Below, one piece after another: positions 42,951 through 51,346 of a stretch of 56,805 nt of DNA. The notes beneath the pieces are model-generated. The model did no database searches and was not told where the DNA came from. It saw only the letters and a program-made list of their open reading frames with translations. Location of the stretch: assembly GCA_016930085.1 (NCBI GenBank), contig JAFGHO010000013.1:1-56805 (forward strand). Reading direction: 5' to 3'. Every line of letters starts with the position of its first letter. Positions within the stretch are counted from its first letter, which is position 1. Position numbers and translations under genes: made by a program. This DNA is from Spirochaetales bacterium. GTDB taxonomy: Bacteria; Spirochaetota; Spirochaetia; SZUA-6; JAFGRV01.

Positions 42951-44495
42951 TCAAAATCGAAGCACGACCCCGACGCCCCCGACCGCCCCGGAAACGGCGG
43001 TATTGTCGTAGGTGACGTTCCCGATATTCAGCGGGACGATAAAACTCAATGTCAAAAGATCGACGAATATCGAATAGCTTGCGGAAAGATTGAACAGGAT
43101 GCCGGCGTTAAGCCCTAGTTTGAAGAAAGACAGCATCCGTTCGTCCTGAAAATCGTATTTATCGATAACGGAGTTGTAGACGATTTTGTAGGCGTTGTGC
43201 ATGTTGAGCGATGTCACGATATTGGCGATGATCCCGATTTCGCCCGCGCTCCTGAAACTGAACGGGATAATCCTCAGTTCGTGCTGGAGAACGAGCGGGT
43301 GCGATGAAAGTTTGGCGTCGATCGTCGCCGGATACCCCAGGGACACCGCATAGCCAGCGCCGCAGCCGACAAGACGGGCGTAATACCAGTACACATCCCC
43401 TTCCAGCGAGAGGATATTGAGCATGGGATGAAATTTCCCGGCCACGGCCGGCTTGATGACACTCTGGTGCAGATTGACGAACCATTGCTGGGAAAGGTAT
43501 CGCTCGTTGAAAAGCAGCATATCGAGTTTTTCCTTGATCCGTATCTCATTGCGGAGTTCCATGGCAATGGTTTTCATGGGAAGGGGGGGGAGTTCCGCTT
43601 CGAGCCGCTTCGCGATCCGTCCCGCTTCAACGTCCCGGTCTCTCTCCGGGGAGCACCCGATGGAAAATAAAGGCGTCTTTTCATCGGTATAAAAATCGAG
43701 AGAATACGCATTGCGTTTAACGCCGAGTACGGCGAGGGTGTGCGCGTCCCTTTTTGATACCAGTTCACAACCGGCTTCGATATCCGGAGACGCAACATCA
43801 TAGGCGAGTGAGGAAAACTGAATCTCGACGGTCCTGCTTTCTAACAGACGGCCACACGCATCGTTCACGAGTACCTGGAATCCGGCTGTCCCCTCCGGTT
43901 GCGTTCCGGAAGGGAAAACGACGAGAATACGCTGCCTGATGCGGGAAACATAGAGTGTTTCCGATAGACCCGATGAGGCCTTTTCGTTGTCTGAAATGGT
44001 TCGTTTTTCAAGGGACCAAACAAGCTCACCGGTCAGATTTCTCGCTCCGTCGATTGCTTCTTCAAAAGAGGTATATTCGCCGGAGACATCGGCAAGGAGT
44101 GCATTTTTCTTCACCGCCCAGAGTGAGAGGGCCATTTCGACGGATTCATCGGTCTTTATACAACGTCCCATAACAAGATATTCTGCACGCAGGAGTTCTC
44201 CCGCTTCGATGTACGATTCCTTTTCCTTGAGTCTGTTCCGGCTGTATCCGAAGCCCTTGAGCAGTTTGTTCCTTTCATACCGCGAGAGTACCAGAAACTC
44301 ACCTGTTTCAAACGCGGTATAGGAAAAAAGATCGACAAGAAGTTTCCCTTCGGATTCGGATATCCCGTTCTGATGAAAATCGGCGACAATCAAAAGGGGT
44401 AGCGCCTGAGCCCGCAGAGACACTGCCGGGTTAAGGATGAGGACAATGAAATGGATGATACGCAGGGCATTGGTCATTTTTATTCGTTTCCCCAT
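42951..44495 (-). CDS. Envelope protein with CsgG-like N-terminus, pair 2 second member
   Basis: 514 residues with a signal peptide (IIHFIVLILNPAVSLRAQ). The CsgG-like part has PLLIVADFHQNG, GKLLVDLFSYTAFET, LVLSRYERNKLLKGFGYSR and AGELLRAEYLVMGRC. The middle is mixed alpha/beta. The barrel-like end has GDVYWYYARLVGCGAGYAVS, QHELRIIPFSFRSAGEIGI and a terminal VVLRF. The blocks RYERNKLLKGF, VYWYY and IPFSFR are shared with the pair 1 protein at 36476-38029. It is 3 nt after the stop of the first member. An in-frame Met at codon 7 is an alternative start. Confidence 0.7.
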   Translation of the reverse strand: MGKRIKMTNALRIIHFIVLILNPAVSLRAQALPLLIVADFHQNGISESEGKLLVDLFSYTAFETGEFLVLSRYERNKLLKGFGYSRNRLKEKESYIEAGELLRAEYLVMGRCIKTDESVEMALSLWAVKKNALLADVSGEYTSFEEAIDGARNLTGELVWSLEKRTISDNEKASSGLSETLYVSRIRQRILVVFPSGTQPEGTAGFQVLVNDACGRLLESRTVEIQFSSLAYDVASPDIEAGCELVSKRDAHTLAVLGVKRNAYSLDFYTDEKTPLFSIGCSPERDRDVEAGRIAKRLEAELPPLPMKTIAMELRNEIRIKEKLDMLLFNERYLSQQWFVNLHQSVIKPAVAGKFHPMLNILSLEGDVYWYYARLVGCGAGYAVSLGYPATIDAKLSSHPLVLQHELRIIPFSFRSAGEIGIIANIVTSLNMHNAYKIVYNSVIDKYDFQDERMLSFFKLGLNAGILFNLSASYSIFVDLLTLSFIVPLNIGNVTYDNTAVSGAVGGVGVVLRF

Positions 44496-44498
44496 GAT

Positions 44499-45656
44499 TC
44501 AAAACCTCACGCCGCTTCCCGCGACAAACGAAAGGCACAAAAGGTTCCACGGCGACAGTCCGTATATGTATTTAAGCCGGTCCCGGCCCACGTCATACGC
44601 CTCGGGATCTTCGGTTTCGATTGTCCATGTAAGTCCGTGATACTTCAACGCCATCTGGATGAAAAAACAGCGGGATATATAGACCGTCAATCCGAGCCGA
44701 AGGGGGAGTGAAATCGATAAACGTTCGGCATCGGGCGTGACATGTACCCCCAGGTACGATGAGGTCAGTGCGGCGCAGGAGGGATTGTTGTCGTAGATCA
44801 AAGCGATTCCGGCATCCAGCGAGAGTGAAAAAAGTGAGAGGGAGTGCACGCCTGCGAGCGCTTCGAAGGTGATTTCGTAACGGAGCGGATTGGCGGTGAG
44901 AACGTCGAAACAAAGGTATTCCACCCCCACCCGTAAATGAAAGCGGTCATCCGGAAAAAATGAATACTCGCAACCTAATACCGGGGAGACAAAAGGCCCG
45001 AGTGTGGACCATGAGACGACCGTCCTGCCCAATCCGATTCCGGTAAATGGAATCATGCATATCTCGTTGCGGTGTGAAAAAATCTCTTCAACCCGTTTTT
45101 CTTCGTCATTGATTTTCTTCCTCAGACTCATGACGATCTGTTTTTCGAAAAGGGCCTCACGGAGTGTCGGGGGGAGTTCTTCGGCGACCGCGATCGCCGT
45201 ACGGGAAGCCGTTTTTTCGATATTCCCGAGCATGTCAAGATCGGCGGGCATTGTTTCGATAAAACTTTTTCTTACCCGAAGGGAATCGAGATCCCACACA
45301 TTGACAATCAGGTGGAGGTTGTTCTCATCGACGTAATATGAAGCCATCACTGCCGAAGCCCCGGGAAAATTCTTCTTCAACGTATCGACATAGTCTTCAA
45401 ACTCAGTCTGCCTCATAATTACGGTCTCTGCATCCTCACGATCGTTCAGCACGGAAAGGGTTTCCTGGCTTTTCATATTGATGAGAAGGACATTGTAAAT
45501 GATGCCTTTGAGATAAGAAAATTCCTCATTTTCGGTCAGAGAAACGACGGGCGTCAACAGAATCTCGAGTTTTACGCTTTCTTCATTATCAGAGGGGCAG
45601 ACCGGAGGCAAGGTAAAAACCAGAAGCAGCAATAATAAAGAAAGCCTTTTTATCAT
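44499..45656 (-). CDS. Envelope protein with TolB-like N-terminus, pair 2 first member
   Basis: 385 residues. Signal peptide MIKRLSLLLLLLVFTLPPVC; a Cys at its end raises the possibility of a lipoprotein. The alpha/beta domain has LEILLTPVVSLTENEEFSYL, GIIYNVLLINMKSQETLSV, VMASYYVDENNLHLIVNVWD. A helical segment (FEKQIVMSLRKKINDEEKRV) and a beta-rich end (LSLFSLSLDAGIALIYDN, LLCLSFVAGSGVRF) follow. Same layout and order as pair 1. There is no Shine-Dalgarno sequence; TATAAT sits 5 nt before the ATG, so the mRNA is probably leaderless. Confidence 0.7.
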   Translation of the reverse strand: MIKRLSLLLLLLVFTLPPVCPSDNEESVKLEILLTPVVSLTENEEFSYLKGIIYNVLLINMKSQETLSVLNDREDAETVIMRQTEFEDYVDTLKKNFPGASAVMASYYVDENNLHLIVNVWDLDSLRVRKSFIETMPADLDMLGNIEKTASRTAIAVAEELPPTLREALFEKQIVMSLRKKINDEEKRVEEIFSHRNEICMIPFTGIGLGRTVVSWSTLGPFVSPVLGCEYSFFPDDRFHLRVGVEYLCFDVLTANPLRYEITFEALAGVHSLSLFSLSLDAGIALIYDNNPSCAALTSSYLGVHVTPDAERLSISLPLRLGLTVYISRCFFIQMALKYHGLTWTIETEDPEAYDVGRDRLKYIYGLSPWNLLCLSFVAGSGVRF

Positions 45657-45661
45657 GAGTG

Positions 45662-45691
45662 ATTATATCATTGCTGTTTCGAATCGTCCAA
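45662..45691 (-). promoter_or_regulatory. Promoter of envelope pair 2 (leaderless layout)
   Basis: TATAAT (45662-45667) lies 5 nt before ATG 45656. TTGGAC (45686-45691) is 18 nt further up, a weak -35 match. Transcription should start at or next to the start codon. Confidence 0.55.
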
Positions 45692-45729
45692 TGCATGTTC
45701 TGTCGCCGTCACTGCCTTTTGTGATTCCC

Positions 45730-46617
45730 TTACGGCTTTCCTTTTCTTTCAAGGTATCCCGCCACCGCCTGTTCGACAAACGCGGGAGTCGATGCGGAAG
45801 AAACAATCATCGCGTTTTCGTACTCATACAGGCCGATCGCCTGTTTTTCGATGTCGTCGATTCCTTCGATGAAGTAGACATCTTCTTTCGCCCCTTTGAG
45901 GATGGAAAAGAGTTTGTTCGCGTTGGACGACAGCCTGTCGCCCAGGACGAAACTGATGTCACAGGTCCGTTGGAGAAGCAGCGCCTCCCTTTCCTTGCTT
46001 TCCGTCACTGGACAGATCGAATCGATGACCTGGACATTTACCTGTGAATCGAGTCGTTTTTTCACGTTGTCGACGATTTCTTCGAAAAGCGTCCTGTCGC
46101 CCGTTGTCTGTGAAATAATAAGAATATTTCTCGAAGAAAAAATCTTTATCCGCACATCGCTTTCTCGCATGAACCGATTCAGGTCTTCACGGTTTTCGAT
46201 AATGTGGGCATGACGCGCATAACTGATCAGTCCCTTCATCTCCGGATGCGGTTTTTTCCCATTGATGACGATATCGTAATTATCACGGGAATAGGCGTTG
46301 ATCGCGTTCTGCACTTTCTTTACCTTGCTGCAGGTAAGGTCGATCACCTCAAAACGGTTTCGTAAATCCTCCTCGACAAATCGGTCGATTCCATGGGTAC
46401 GGATTGCGACGATACAGCCGGGGCAGAGTGAATCGGGAGAATCGACGGTTATGATATTCCGTTCTTTCAGGTACTCGATATATTTCCTGTTATTGATCAT
46501 GTAGCCGAGAACATAAATCGGCGTGTCGGGAAACCGTTTGCGATAGTCCATCACCGTTTTTTCAGCTTCCTTGACGCCGGGGCAGAATCCTGAAAGCTTT
46601 GGTATGACGATTCGCAT
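45730..46617 (-). CDS. ispH: 4-hydroxy-3-methylbut-2-enyl diphosphate reductase (IspH/LytB)
   Basis: 295 residues. IspH reduces HMBPP to IPP and DMAPP, the last MEP pathway step, with an iron-sulfur cluster held by three Cys: C12 (SGFCPGVKEAE), C96 (IDLTCSKVKK) and C202 (DSICPVTESK). IRTHGI near 72, SQTTGDRT near 169 and LSSNANKLF (instead of the more usual NSSNT) mark the active site. It ends the pathway started by MEP enzymes such as IspG at 1.8 kb and provides substrate for the GGPP synthase at the right end. Divergent from the first crtI gene. TATAAT ends 10 nt before the ATG, giving at most a very short leader. Confidence 0.95.
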   Translation of the reverse strand: MRIVIPKLSGFCPGVKEAEKTVMDYRKRFPDTPIYVLGYMINNRKYIEYLKERNIITVDSPDSLCPGCIVAIRTHGIDRFVEEDLRNRFEVIDLTCSKVKKVQNAINAYSRDNYDIVINGKKPHPEMKGLISYARHAHIIENREDLNRFMRESDVRIKIFSSRNILIISQTTGDRTLFEEIVDNVKKRLDSQVNVQVIDSICPVTESKEREALLLQRTCDISFVLGDRLSSNANKLFSILKGAKEDVYFIEGIDDIEKQAIGLYEYENAMIVSSASTPAFVEQAVAGYLERKGKP

Positions 46618-46627
46618 ATCACATCCG

Positions 46628-46656
46628 ATTATAAGCGATGTGACAGGTTAAAACAA
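46628..46656 (-). promoter_or_regulatory. Promoter of ispH
   Basis: TTGTTT (46651-46656), 17 nt, TATAAT (46628-46633). The -10 box ends 10 nt before ATG 46617, so the leader is about 3-4 nt. Confidence 0.6.
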
Positions 46657-46677
46657 GACCTTATCGACAAGATGTCA

Positions 46678-46706
46678 TTGCCACTAATACGCGACTGTGA
46701 TAAAGT
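46678..46706 (+). promoter_or_regulatory. Candidate promoter of the first crtI gene
   Basis: TTGCCA (46678-46683), 17 nt and TAAAGT (46701-46706), followed by a short leader with AAAGGAAG before ATG 46732. Confidence 0.4.
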
Positions 46707-46731
46707 AGCAACAAAAGAGAAAGGAAGACTC

Positions 46732-48213
46732 ATGGGAGAGAAGAAAATTCTTGTTATCGGTGCCGGACTGGCCGGTCTTTCCTCGGCATGTCTGCTCGCA
46801 AAATCGGGATACACGGTAACGGTCATGGACAACCACACGACTCCGGGTGGTGTCGCACGCCGATTTACCGAAAAGGGTTTCACCTTTGATATGGGCCCCT
46901 CATGGTACCTCATGCCGGAAGTATATGACGATTTTTTCGCGCAATTCGGTAAAGCGACCGGCTCCTATTACGAACTGGCAGACCTTACGCCGTCATACAG
47001 AATTTACTTCGAAGGTCAGGGCACGGCGACCCTCTGCCGGGATCAGAAAAAAAACCGGGCACTCTTCGATCTGTTCGAGAAAGACGGAGGAAAAAAACTC
47101 TCCCGCTACCTCGACAATGCCCGGATGAAATACGAAATCGTCCTCAAACACTTTCTCTACAAGGACTTTACCTCCATCCTGGATATGGCGAATCCCCGCC
47201 TTTTCACTGACGGTATAAAACTCAATATCGCCGGGAAACTTGATTCATTTGTCGACCGGTTCTTTGACGACCACCGGTCGAAAAAGATCGTCGAGTTCAA
47301 TACCGTGTTTCTTGGAAGCAGTCCCTTTACCACTCCCGCCCTTTTTTCCCTCATGGCCCACGCGGATCTCACCCAGGGTGTGTTTTATCCAAAGGGCGGT
47401 ATCGCGAAGCTTCCCCTCGCCCTTTATGCGCTTGCATCCGAACTCGGCGTCGAGTTCTTGTTCGGAACGGAAGCACGCCGCATTGTCGTCAATAACGGGA
47501 AGGCGGAAGGGATAGAGACAAAAGAAGGCTATATAAAAGCCGATATCGTGGTTTCCACTGCGGATTATCATTTTACCGATACGGTTCTGCTTTCATCGGG
47601 CGAAAGCAATTATTCCTCAGGCTACTGGAATCGGAGAACCCTTGCGCCCTCGACGTTCCTCATCTATCTCGGCATTAACAAGAAGCTGCCGGGATTGATT
47701 CATCACAGTTTCTATCTGGCACGGGATTGGAAAAAACATTTTTCCGATATTTTTTCGACCCCGCGATGGCCGGACAATCCATGTTACTATATGGGGTGTC
47801 CGTCAAAAACAGATCCTTCCGTAGCCCCTCCGGGGGGAGAGACCCTCTTTGTCCTCGTCCCCATTGCGCCGGGACTCGACGATTCGGATGAACATCGTGC
47901 TGTTTTTACCGATATGATTATTAACGATATCGAGAAACTCCTCGGGGAATCATTTCAGGCCGAGATCGCGGTCAAGAAAATCGCCTCACAGCGCGATTTC
48001 ATGCGCGATTACCATCTTTTTCAGGGAACGGCACTCGGTCTTGCTCATACCCTTTTTCAATCGGCAATTTTCAGACCCAGGCATAAAAGCAAAAAGGTGA
48101 AAAATCTCTATTACGGCGGCCATTACACGCAACCGGGCATCGGGATGCCGATGGCGTTAATCGGTGGTCGTATGATCGCTGCGGCCGTCGCCAAAAACTC
48201 TCCGGCAGCATAA
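46732..48213 (+). CDS. crtI: CrtI-type phytoene/carotenoid desaturase
   Basis: 493 residues from ATG 46732 (AAAGGAAG upstream). The N-terminal FAD-binding motif is ILVIGAGLAGLSSACLLAKS, followed by GGVARRF and FDMGPSWYLMPEVYDDFF, a CrtI hallmark. The C-terminal end has YYGGHYTQPGIGMPMALIGG, the usual second FAD contact. It should introduce double bonds into phytoene or a downstream carotene, at the membrane surface. A second CrtI-like gene lies at 49773-51269; one probably makes the chromophore and the other an isomerising or later desaturation or ketolation step, but the sequence does not say which. Divergent from ispH. Confidence 0.92.
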   Translation: MGEKKILVIGAGLAGLSSACLLAKSGYTVTVMDNHTTPGGVARRFTEKGFTFDMGPSWYLMPEVYDDFFAQFGKATGSYYELADLTPSYRIYFEGQGTATLCRDQKKNRALFDLFEKDGGKKLSRYLDNARMKYEIVLKHFLYKDFTSILDMANPRLFTDGIKLNIAGKLDSFVDRFFDDHRSKKIVEFNTVFLGSSPFTTPALFSLMAHADLTQGVFYPKGGIAKLPLALYALASELGVEFLFGTEARRIVVNNGKAEGIETKEGYIKADIVVSTADYHFTDTVLLSSGESNYSSGYWNRRTLAPSTFLIYLGINKKLPGLIHHSFYLARDWKKHFSDIFSTPRWPDNPCYYMGCPSKTDPSVAPPGGETLFVLVPIAPGLDDSDEHRAVFTDMIINDIEKLLGESFQAEIAVKKIASQRDFMRDYHLFQGTALGLAHTLFQSAIFRPRHKSKKVKNLYYGGHYTQPGIGMPMALIGGRMIAAAVAKNSPAA

Positions 48214-48383
48214 ACCGGACAGCATTGAAGACGATTTACTATCATAGACAAGCCGCCTTCTCTGAATAATGACGATAGGACCGCTTCTCTTATCTAATTG
48301 AAAGCGGTGTCTGTACATGTCAGGCATGTTTCTGCACATCAGCCGCTACGTTCGTACGGCTTCCTTTACGGGCGGTATTGGTA

Positions 48384-49043
48384 CTATTTTTCGAGTATCT
48401 CTTCGATCGTTTTCCTGACCGATTCGGGGACGGGTTTCCTTTTACGGTCATATCCCGAGAGAGTGAACGATAAAATATTGGCTTTATCATGGCAGGAGAG
48501 AACATAAGCGAGATCCGCTTTACCCATATCGAGCGCTTCTTTTTTTATTTCTCCCATGATCCAGATATCGGGCAATTTTTTACCCACTTCATAACAGGAG
48601 GTGCCCCGCAAAAAACGGATAAACCAGTTTTCGATATGTTCGGGAATGGAACGGAAAGAAGCGGCCATCGCCTTGAGGTCATCGGCCCCGAAAATAGTCT
48701 TTTTCTTTGCCTGAAAAGAGGATGACATTCCCATATACGCGATGACAAGATAATCGGGAAGGTGGGAGTCCTTCAGTATTTTAAATCGTTTGTGCGCTTT
48801 GTCGCTATAGACGGTTTTCCCCGTACGCAGATATTTATGGATATAGAGTATCGCAAGCGATATATCATCCTCCGGTATGGGGGACGATATCGCTTCATAG
48901 ACACCGATCTCCCGATCGAGCTCACTGTCGTCCGCCTGTGTCATGTAATACATTGCCCATACCTCATCAATACCGTATCCATGCACAACCGTTATCATAG
49001 CAGAGAAGATAAAGAAAAACAAATGTAATATCGCTTTTCTCAT
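48384..49043 (-). CDS. Secreted protein of unknown function
   Basis: 219 residues with a signal peptide (AILHLFFFIFSAMITVVHG). The mature part is mostly helical and charged: DEVWAMYYMTQADDSELDRE, ISLAILYIHKYLRTGKTVYS, IAYMGMSSSFQAKKKTIFGA, WFIRFLRGTSCYEVGKKLPD. The pattern of paired helices hints at TPR-like repeats, but no family is recognisable to me. GAGG lies 5 nt before the ATG. It sits inside the carotenoid cluster downstream of the acyltransferase gene, same strand, gap of 52 nt, so it may be co-transcribed; a link to pigment assembly is possible but unproven. Confidence 0.6.
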   Translation of the reverse strand: MRKAILHLFFFIFSAMITVVHGYGIDEVWAMYYMTQADDSELDREIGVYEAISSPIPEDDISLAILYIHKYLRTGKTVYSDKAHKRFKILKDSHLPDYLVIAYMGMSSSFQAKKKTIFGADDLKAMAASFRSIPEHIENWFIRFLRGTSCYEVGKKLPDIWIMGEIKKEALDMGKADLAYVLSCHDKANILSFTLSGYDRKRKPVPESVRKTIEEILEK

Positions 49044-49095
49044 GGCAACCTCATTACACTTATATTAATAATTTTTTTATAAAGGGGAAATACCC

Positions 49096-49776
49096 TTACA
49101 GTAACGGCATGATATTCCTGATATAATCCCGTCCGCATACCGCCCTGTCCAGTCTGTCGAGATTTTCGTGAAAAACCGCCTCGTATCGTTTGAAATCACC
49201 GATAATCTCATCGGGTGAAAGAGGTTCTCCAAAGCGGACGATAATATCCGGATATTTTTTGTTGCCATAATTGATGCAGAAGCCGGCGACCAAAACCGTT
49301 CGTTCGCAATGCGGTAACGGGCCATATTTTCCTGAAAGAATCGAGCGGAGTCCTCCCCTTTTGATTGAAAGAGGCCGTTTCCAGTACGGTTCGATTTCAC
49401 CCTGTGGATAAAAGATGACCGCGCGGTCCGGATTGTCAAGAATTTCAGCGGTATAGGCGATCGACCGGATCGTCTCCCTTCCCGATGAGGGATTGATCGA
49501 ATAGGCGCCGATCTTGCTGAAATAACGGTATCGACGCAGTTCGCGTTCGAGCATCATCAGGAAAACCGCCCGGCCGGTCAATATTCGAAGAAGGGAATAG
49601 GCAAAAAATCCGTCCCACCAGCTTATATGGTTTGGTGTGAAAAGCAGGGATTTTTCAAGCGGGAGTGAAGGTAATTCATTTACCAGGTAGAACCCTTCAA
49701 AGTTTTTTTTGATGAGTCTGTCGAGATATCGATTGAAAAAAAGCTGTGCCCAAAGCCGGTGATGCGCCTTGATCAT
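49096..49776 (-). CDS. PlsC-type acyltransferase, probably acting on a carotenoid glycoside
   Basis: 226 residues. The acyltransferase signature HX4D is NHISWWD near 55, followed by a second block FYPQGEIEPYWKRPLSIKRG and a later VLVAGFCINYGNKKYPDI. The family moves acyl chains onto hydroxyl groups, normally of glycerophosphate. Here the gene overlaps the stop of a CrtI-like gene by 4 bp and lies near a glycosyltransferase, the arrangement expected of an enzyme that acylates a glycosylated carotenoid, as in staphyloxanthin-type pathways. A plain phospholipid role cannot be excluded. Confidence 0.75.
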   Translation of the reverse strand: MIKAHHRLWAQLFFNRYLDRLIKKNFEGFYLVNELPSLPLEKSLLFTPNHISWWDGFFAYSLLRILTGRAVFLMMLERELRRYRYFSKIGAYSINPSSGRETIRSIAYTAEILDNPDRAVIFYPQGEIEPYWKRPLSIKRGGLRSILSGKYGPLPHCERTVLVAGFCINYGNKKYPDIIVRFGEPLSPDEIIGDFKRYEAVFHENLDRLDRAVCGRDYIRNIMPLL

Positions 49777-51269
49777 AACTCGTACTTTTTTATCAGGTCT
49801 GCGGTCATTTTACCGGACAGAACGGTAAGCGGAATTCCGCCGCCGGGATGTGCGCTGCCGCCGCAAAAATAGAGTCCCCGGTACCACCGCGAACGGTTTC
49901 CCTGCCTGAGAAAGGCCGCGGTCAGCGAATTGGAGGAAAGCCCGTACAGGCTTCCGAACGTGCTTGAAGTCATGCGGTAAAAATCACGCGGACCGTACAC
50001 ATGCTCGCAGACAATATATTTCCCGGCGTCGATGCCGAGACGCGATTTTATCAAGGAGAGGACGGCTCGTTTCATTCGTACCGTTTCACTTTTCCAGTCC
50101 TGTCCGCGGTCACGTGGTGTATTGATCATCACGTACCAGTTTTCACACCCCTCAGGACAGTCCCGGTTTGAATACTTTGATGAAATATAGATATAGACCG
50201 TCGGTGTATCCGGACATACCAGTTTTTTAAAAATGGCTTTGAACTCATTTTTATAATCGGAAGAAAAGAGGATCGAATGGGTGTTCAATCCGCTTTGGCA
50301 ATTCATCCCCCAGAAAAACACCATAGCCGACGAAGACGGTTCGCTTATCCTGTATTTCAGGGCGCCCGGCGTTGAAGTGTCATGCAGGAGGTGTGTGTAG
50401 GTATATCTGACATCGGCGTTCGAAACAACGATATCATATGCTTTTTTAATTCCGCCTGTCGTGATACCGGTAATTCGCCTTCCGCTTCGCGTGATACCTG
50501 AAACGGGCGAATTGCATGTGACGGTCACCCCTTTTTTTTCCGCTAACTGATGAAGCGCCCCCGGGATGCGCCAGATACCGCCTGAAGGGACCGTGACGCC
50601 GAGGCTTTCGACATGCTGAATGATATTCAGGGTGGCGGGAACCTTGTAGGGATTCGATCCGTTGAATGTCGCATACCGGTCATAAAGCTGGATCAACCGC
50701 TCGTCACTGAAATATGATGAAACCGCCCCGTGCATGGTTCTGAAGGAATCGAGGCGGTTTAAATGCGGAAGGATTTCTTTTGGATCTGCCGAAAAAAGCG
50801 TATCGAGTTCGTGAAAGGAATTGAAAAGGAACAGCGGGGAAGCAAGATCGTATATATTCCCGCAATACCGTTTGAACGCCTTGATCGACCGGACGGGATC
50901 TTTCAACTTCTTTCCCGCTTCGCGATAAAACCGTTGGTGATCCGTGTACGCGTGAAAAACAAGCCCGTCCGGATAATAGTAGTCGCAATGTGTTTCAAGC
51001 CGCTGCAAGTCAAGATAATCGGAAAGGTCCTCTCCAACCGACCGGAAAAAGTCCTCGAGGACAAACGCCATGGTCAGAATCGTCGGGCCGGTGTCAAAGC
51101 GGAATCGCCGTTTTTTTTGATGATCGGTATAAATGACAATGGAACCCGCCTTTCCTCCGGGCTGCGGGGCCTGTTCATAAAGGTGGACGTCGCATACATT
51201 TGTGTGGGCAAGAGAAATCGCTGCGGCGAGACCGCCGAGTCCGCCACCGATGACTGCACATTGTTTCAT
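49773..51269 (-). CDS. Second CrtI-type carotenoid desaturase/oxidase
   Basis: 498 residues from ATG 51269. FAD motif AVIGGGLGGLAAAISLAH, then GGKAGSI and FRFDTGPTILTMAFVLEDFF. The C-terminal end has YFCGGSAHPGGGIPLTVLSG. It belongs to the CrtI/CrtN/CrtP group, which covers desaturases and terminal-carbon oxidases. Without Shine-Dalgarno sequence; a near-perfect promoter (TTGACA, 17 nt, TATACT) ends 9 nt before the ATG. Overlaps the acyltransferase gene (ATGA) and is divergent from the glycosyltransferase gene. It may oxidise or further desaturate the product of the first CrtI. Confidence 0.88.
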   Translation of the reverse strand: MKQCAVIGGGLGGLAAAISLAHTNVCDVHLYEQAPQPGGKAGSIVIYTDHQKKRRFRFDTGPTILTMAFVLEDFFRSVGEDLSDYLDLQRLETHCDYYYPDGLVFHAYTDHQRFYREAGKKLKDPVRSIKAFKRYCGNIYDLASPLFLFNSFHELDTLFSADPKEILPHLNRLDSFRTMHGAVSSYFSDERLIQLYDRYATFNGSNPYKVPATLNIIQHVESLGVTVPSGGIWRIPGALHQLAEKKGVTVTCNSPVSGITRSGRRITGITTGGIKKAYDIVVSNADVRYTYTHLLHDTSTPGALKYRISEPSSSAMVFFWGMNCQSGLNTHSILFSSDYKNEFKAIFKKLVCPDTPTVYIYISSKYSNRDCPEGCENWYVMINTPRDRGQDWKSETVRMKRAVLSLIKSRLGIDAGKYIVCEHVYGPRDFYRMTSSTFGSLYGLSSNSLTAAFLRQGNRSRWYRGLYFCGGSAHPGGGIPLTVLSGKMTADLIKKYEL

Positions 51270-51278
51270 CAAAAACCG

Positions 51279-51307
51279 AGTATAACGGGTAAATGCCGCA
51301 GTGTCAA
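51279..51307 (-). promoter_or_regulatory. Promoter of the second crtI-type gene
   Basis: TTGACA (51302-51307), 17 nt, TATACT (51279-51284). The -10 box ends 9 nt before ATG 51269, so the leader is very short or absent. Confidence 0.75.
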
Positions 51308-51310
51308 ACA

Positions 51311-51339
51311 TTGAATAAACGACAATTGTCGTATAGAAT
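51311..51339 (+). promoter_or_regulatory. Promoter of the GT2 gene, back to back with the crtI promoter
   Basis: TTGAAT (51311-51316), 17 nt, TAGAAT (51334-51339). ATG 51347 follows after 7 nt. Its -35 box is separated by only 3 bp from the TTGACA of the divergent crtI-type gene. Confidence 0.65.
51320..51331. promoter_or_regulatory. Perfect 12-bp palindrome inside the divergent carotenoid promoter
   Basis: CGACAATTGTCG lies between the -35 and -10 boxes of the GT2 promoter and 13 bp upstream of the crtI-type -35 box. It is a natural position for an operator controlling both genes. Confidence 0.55.
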
Positions 51340-51346
51340 CATCCTC

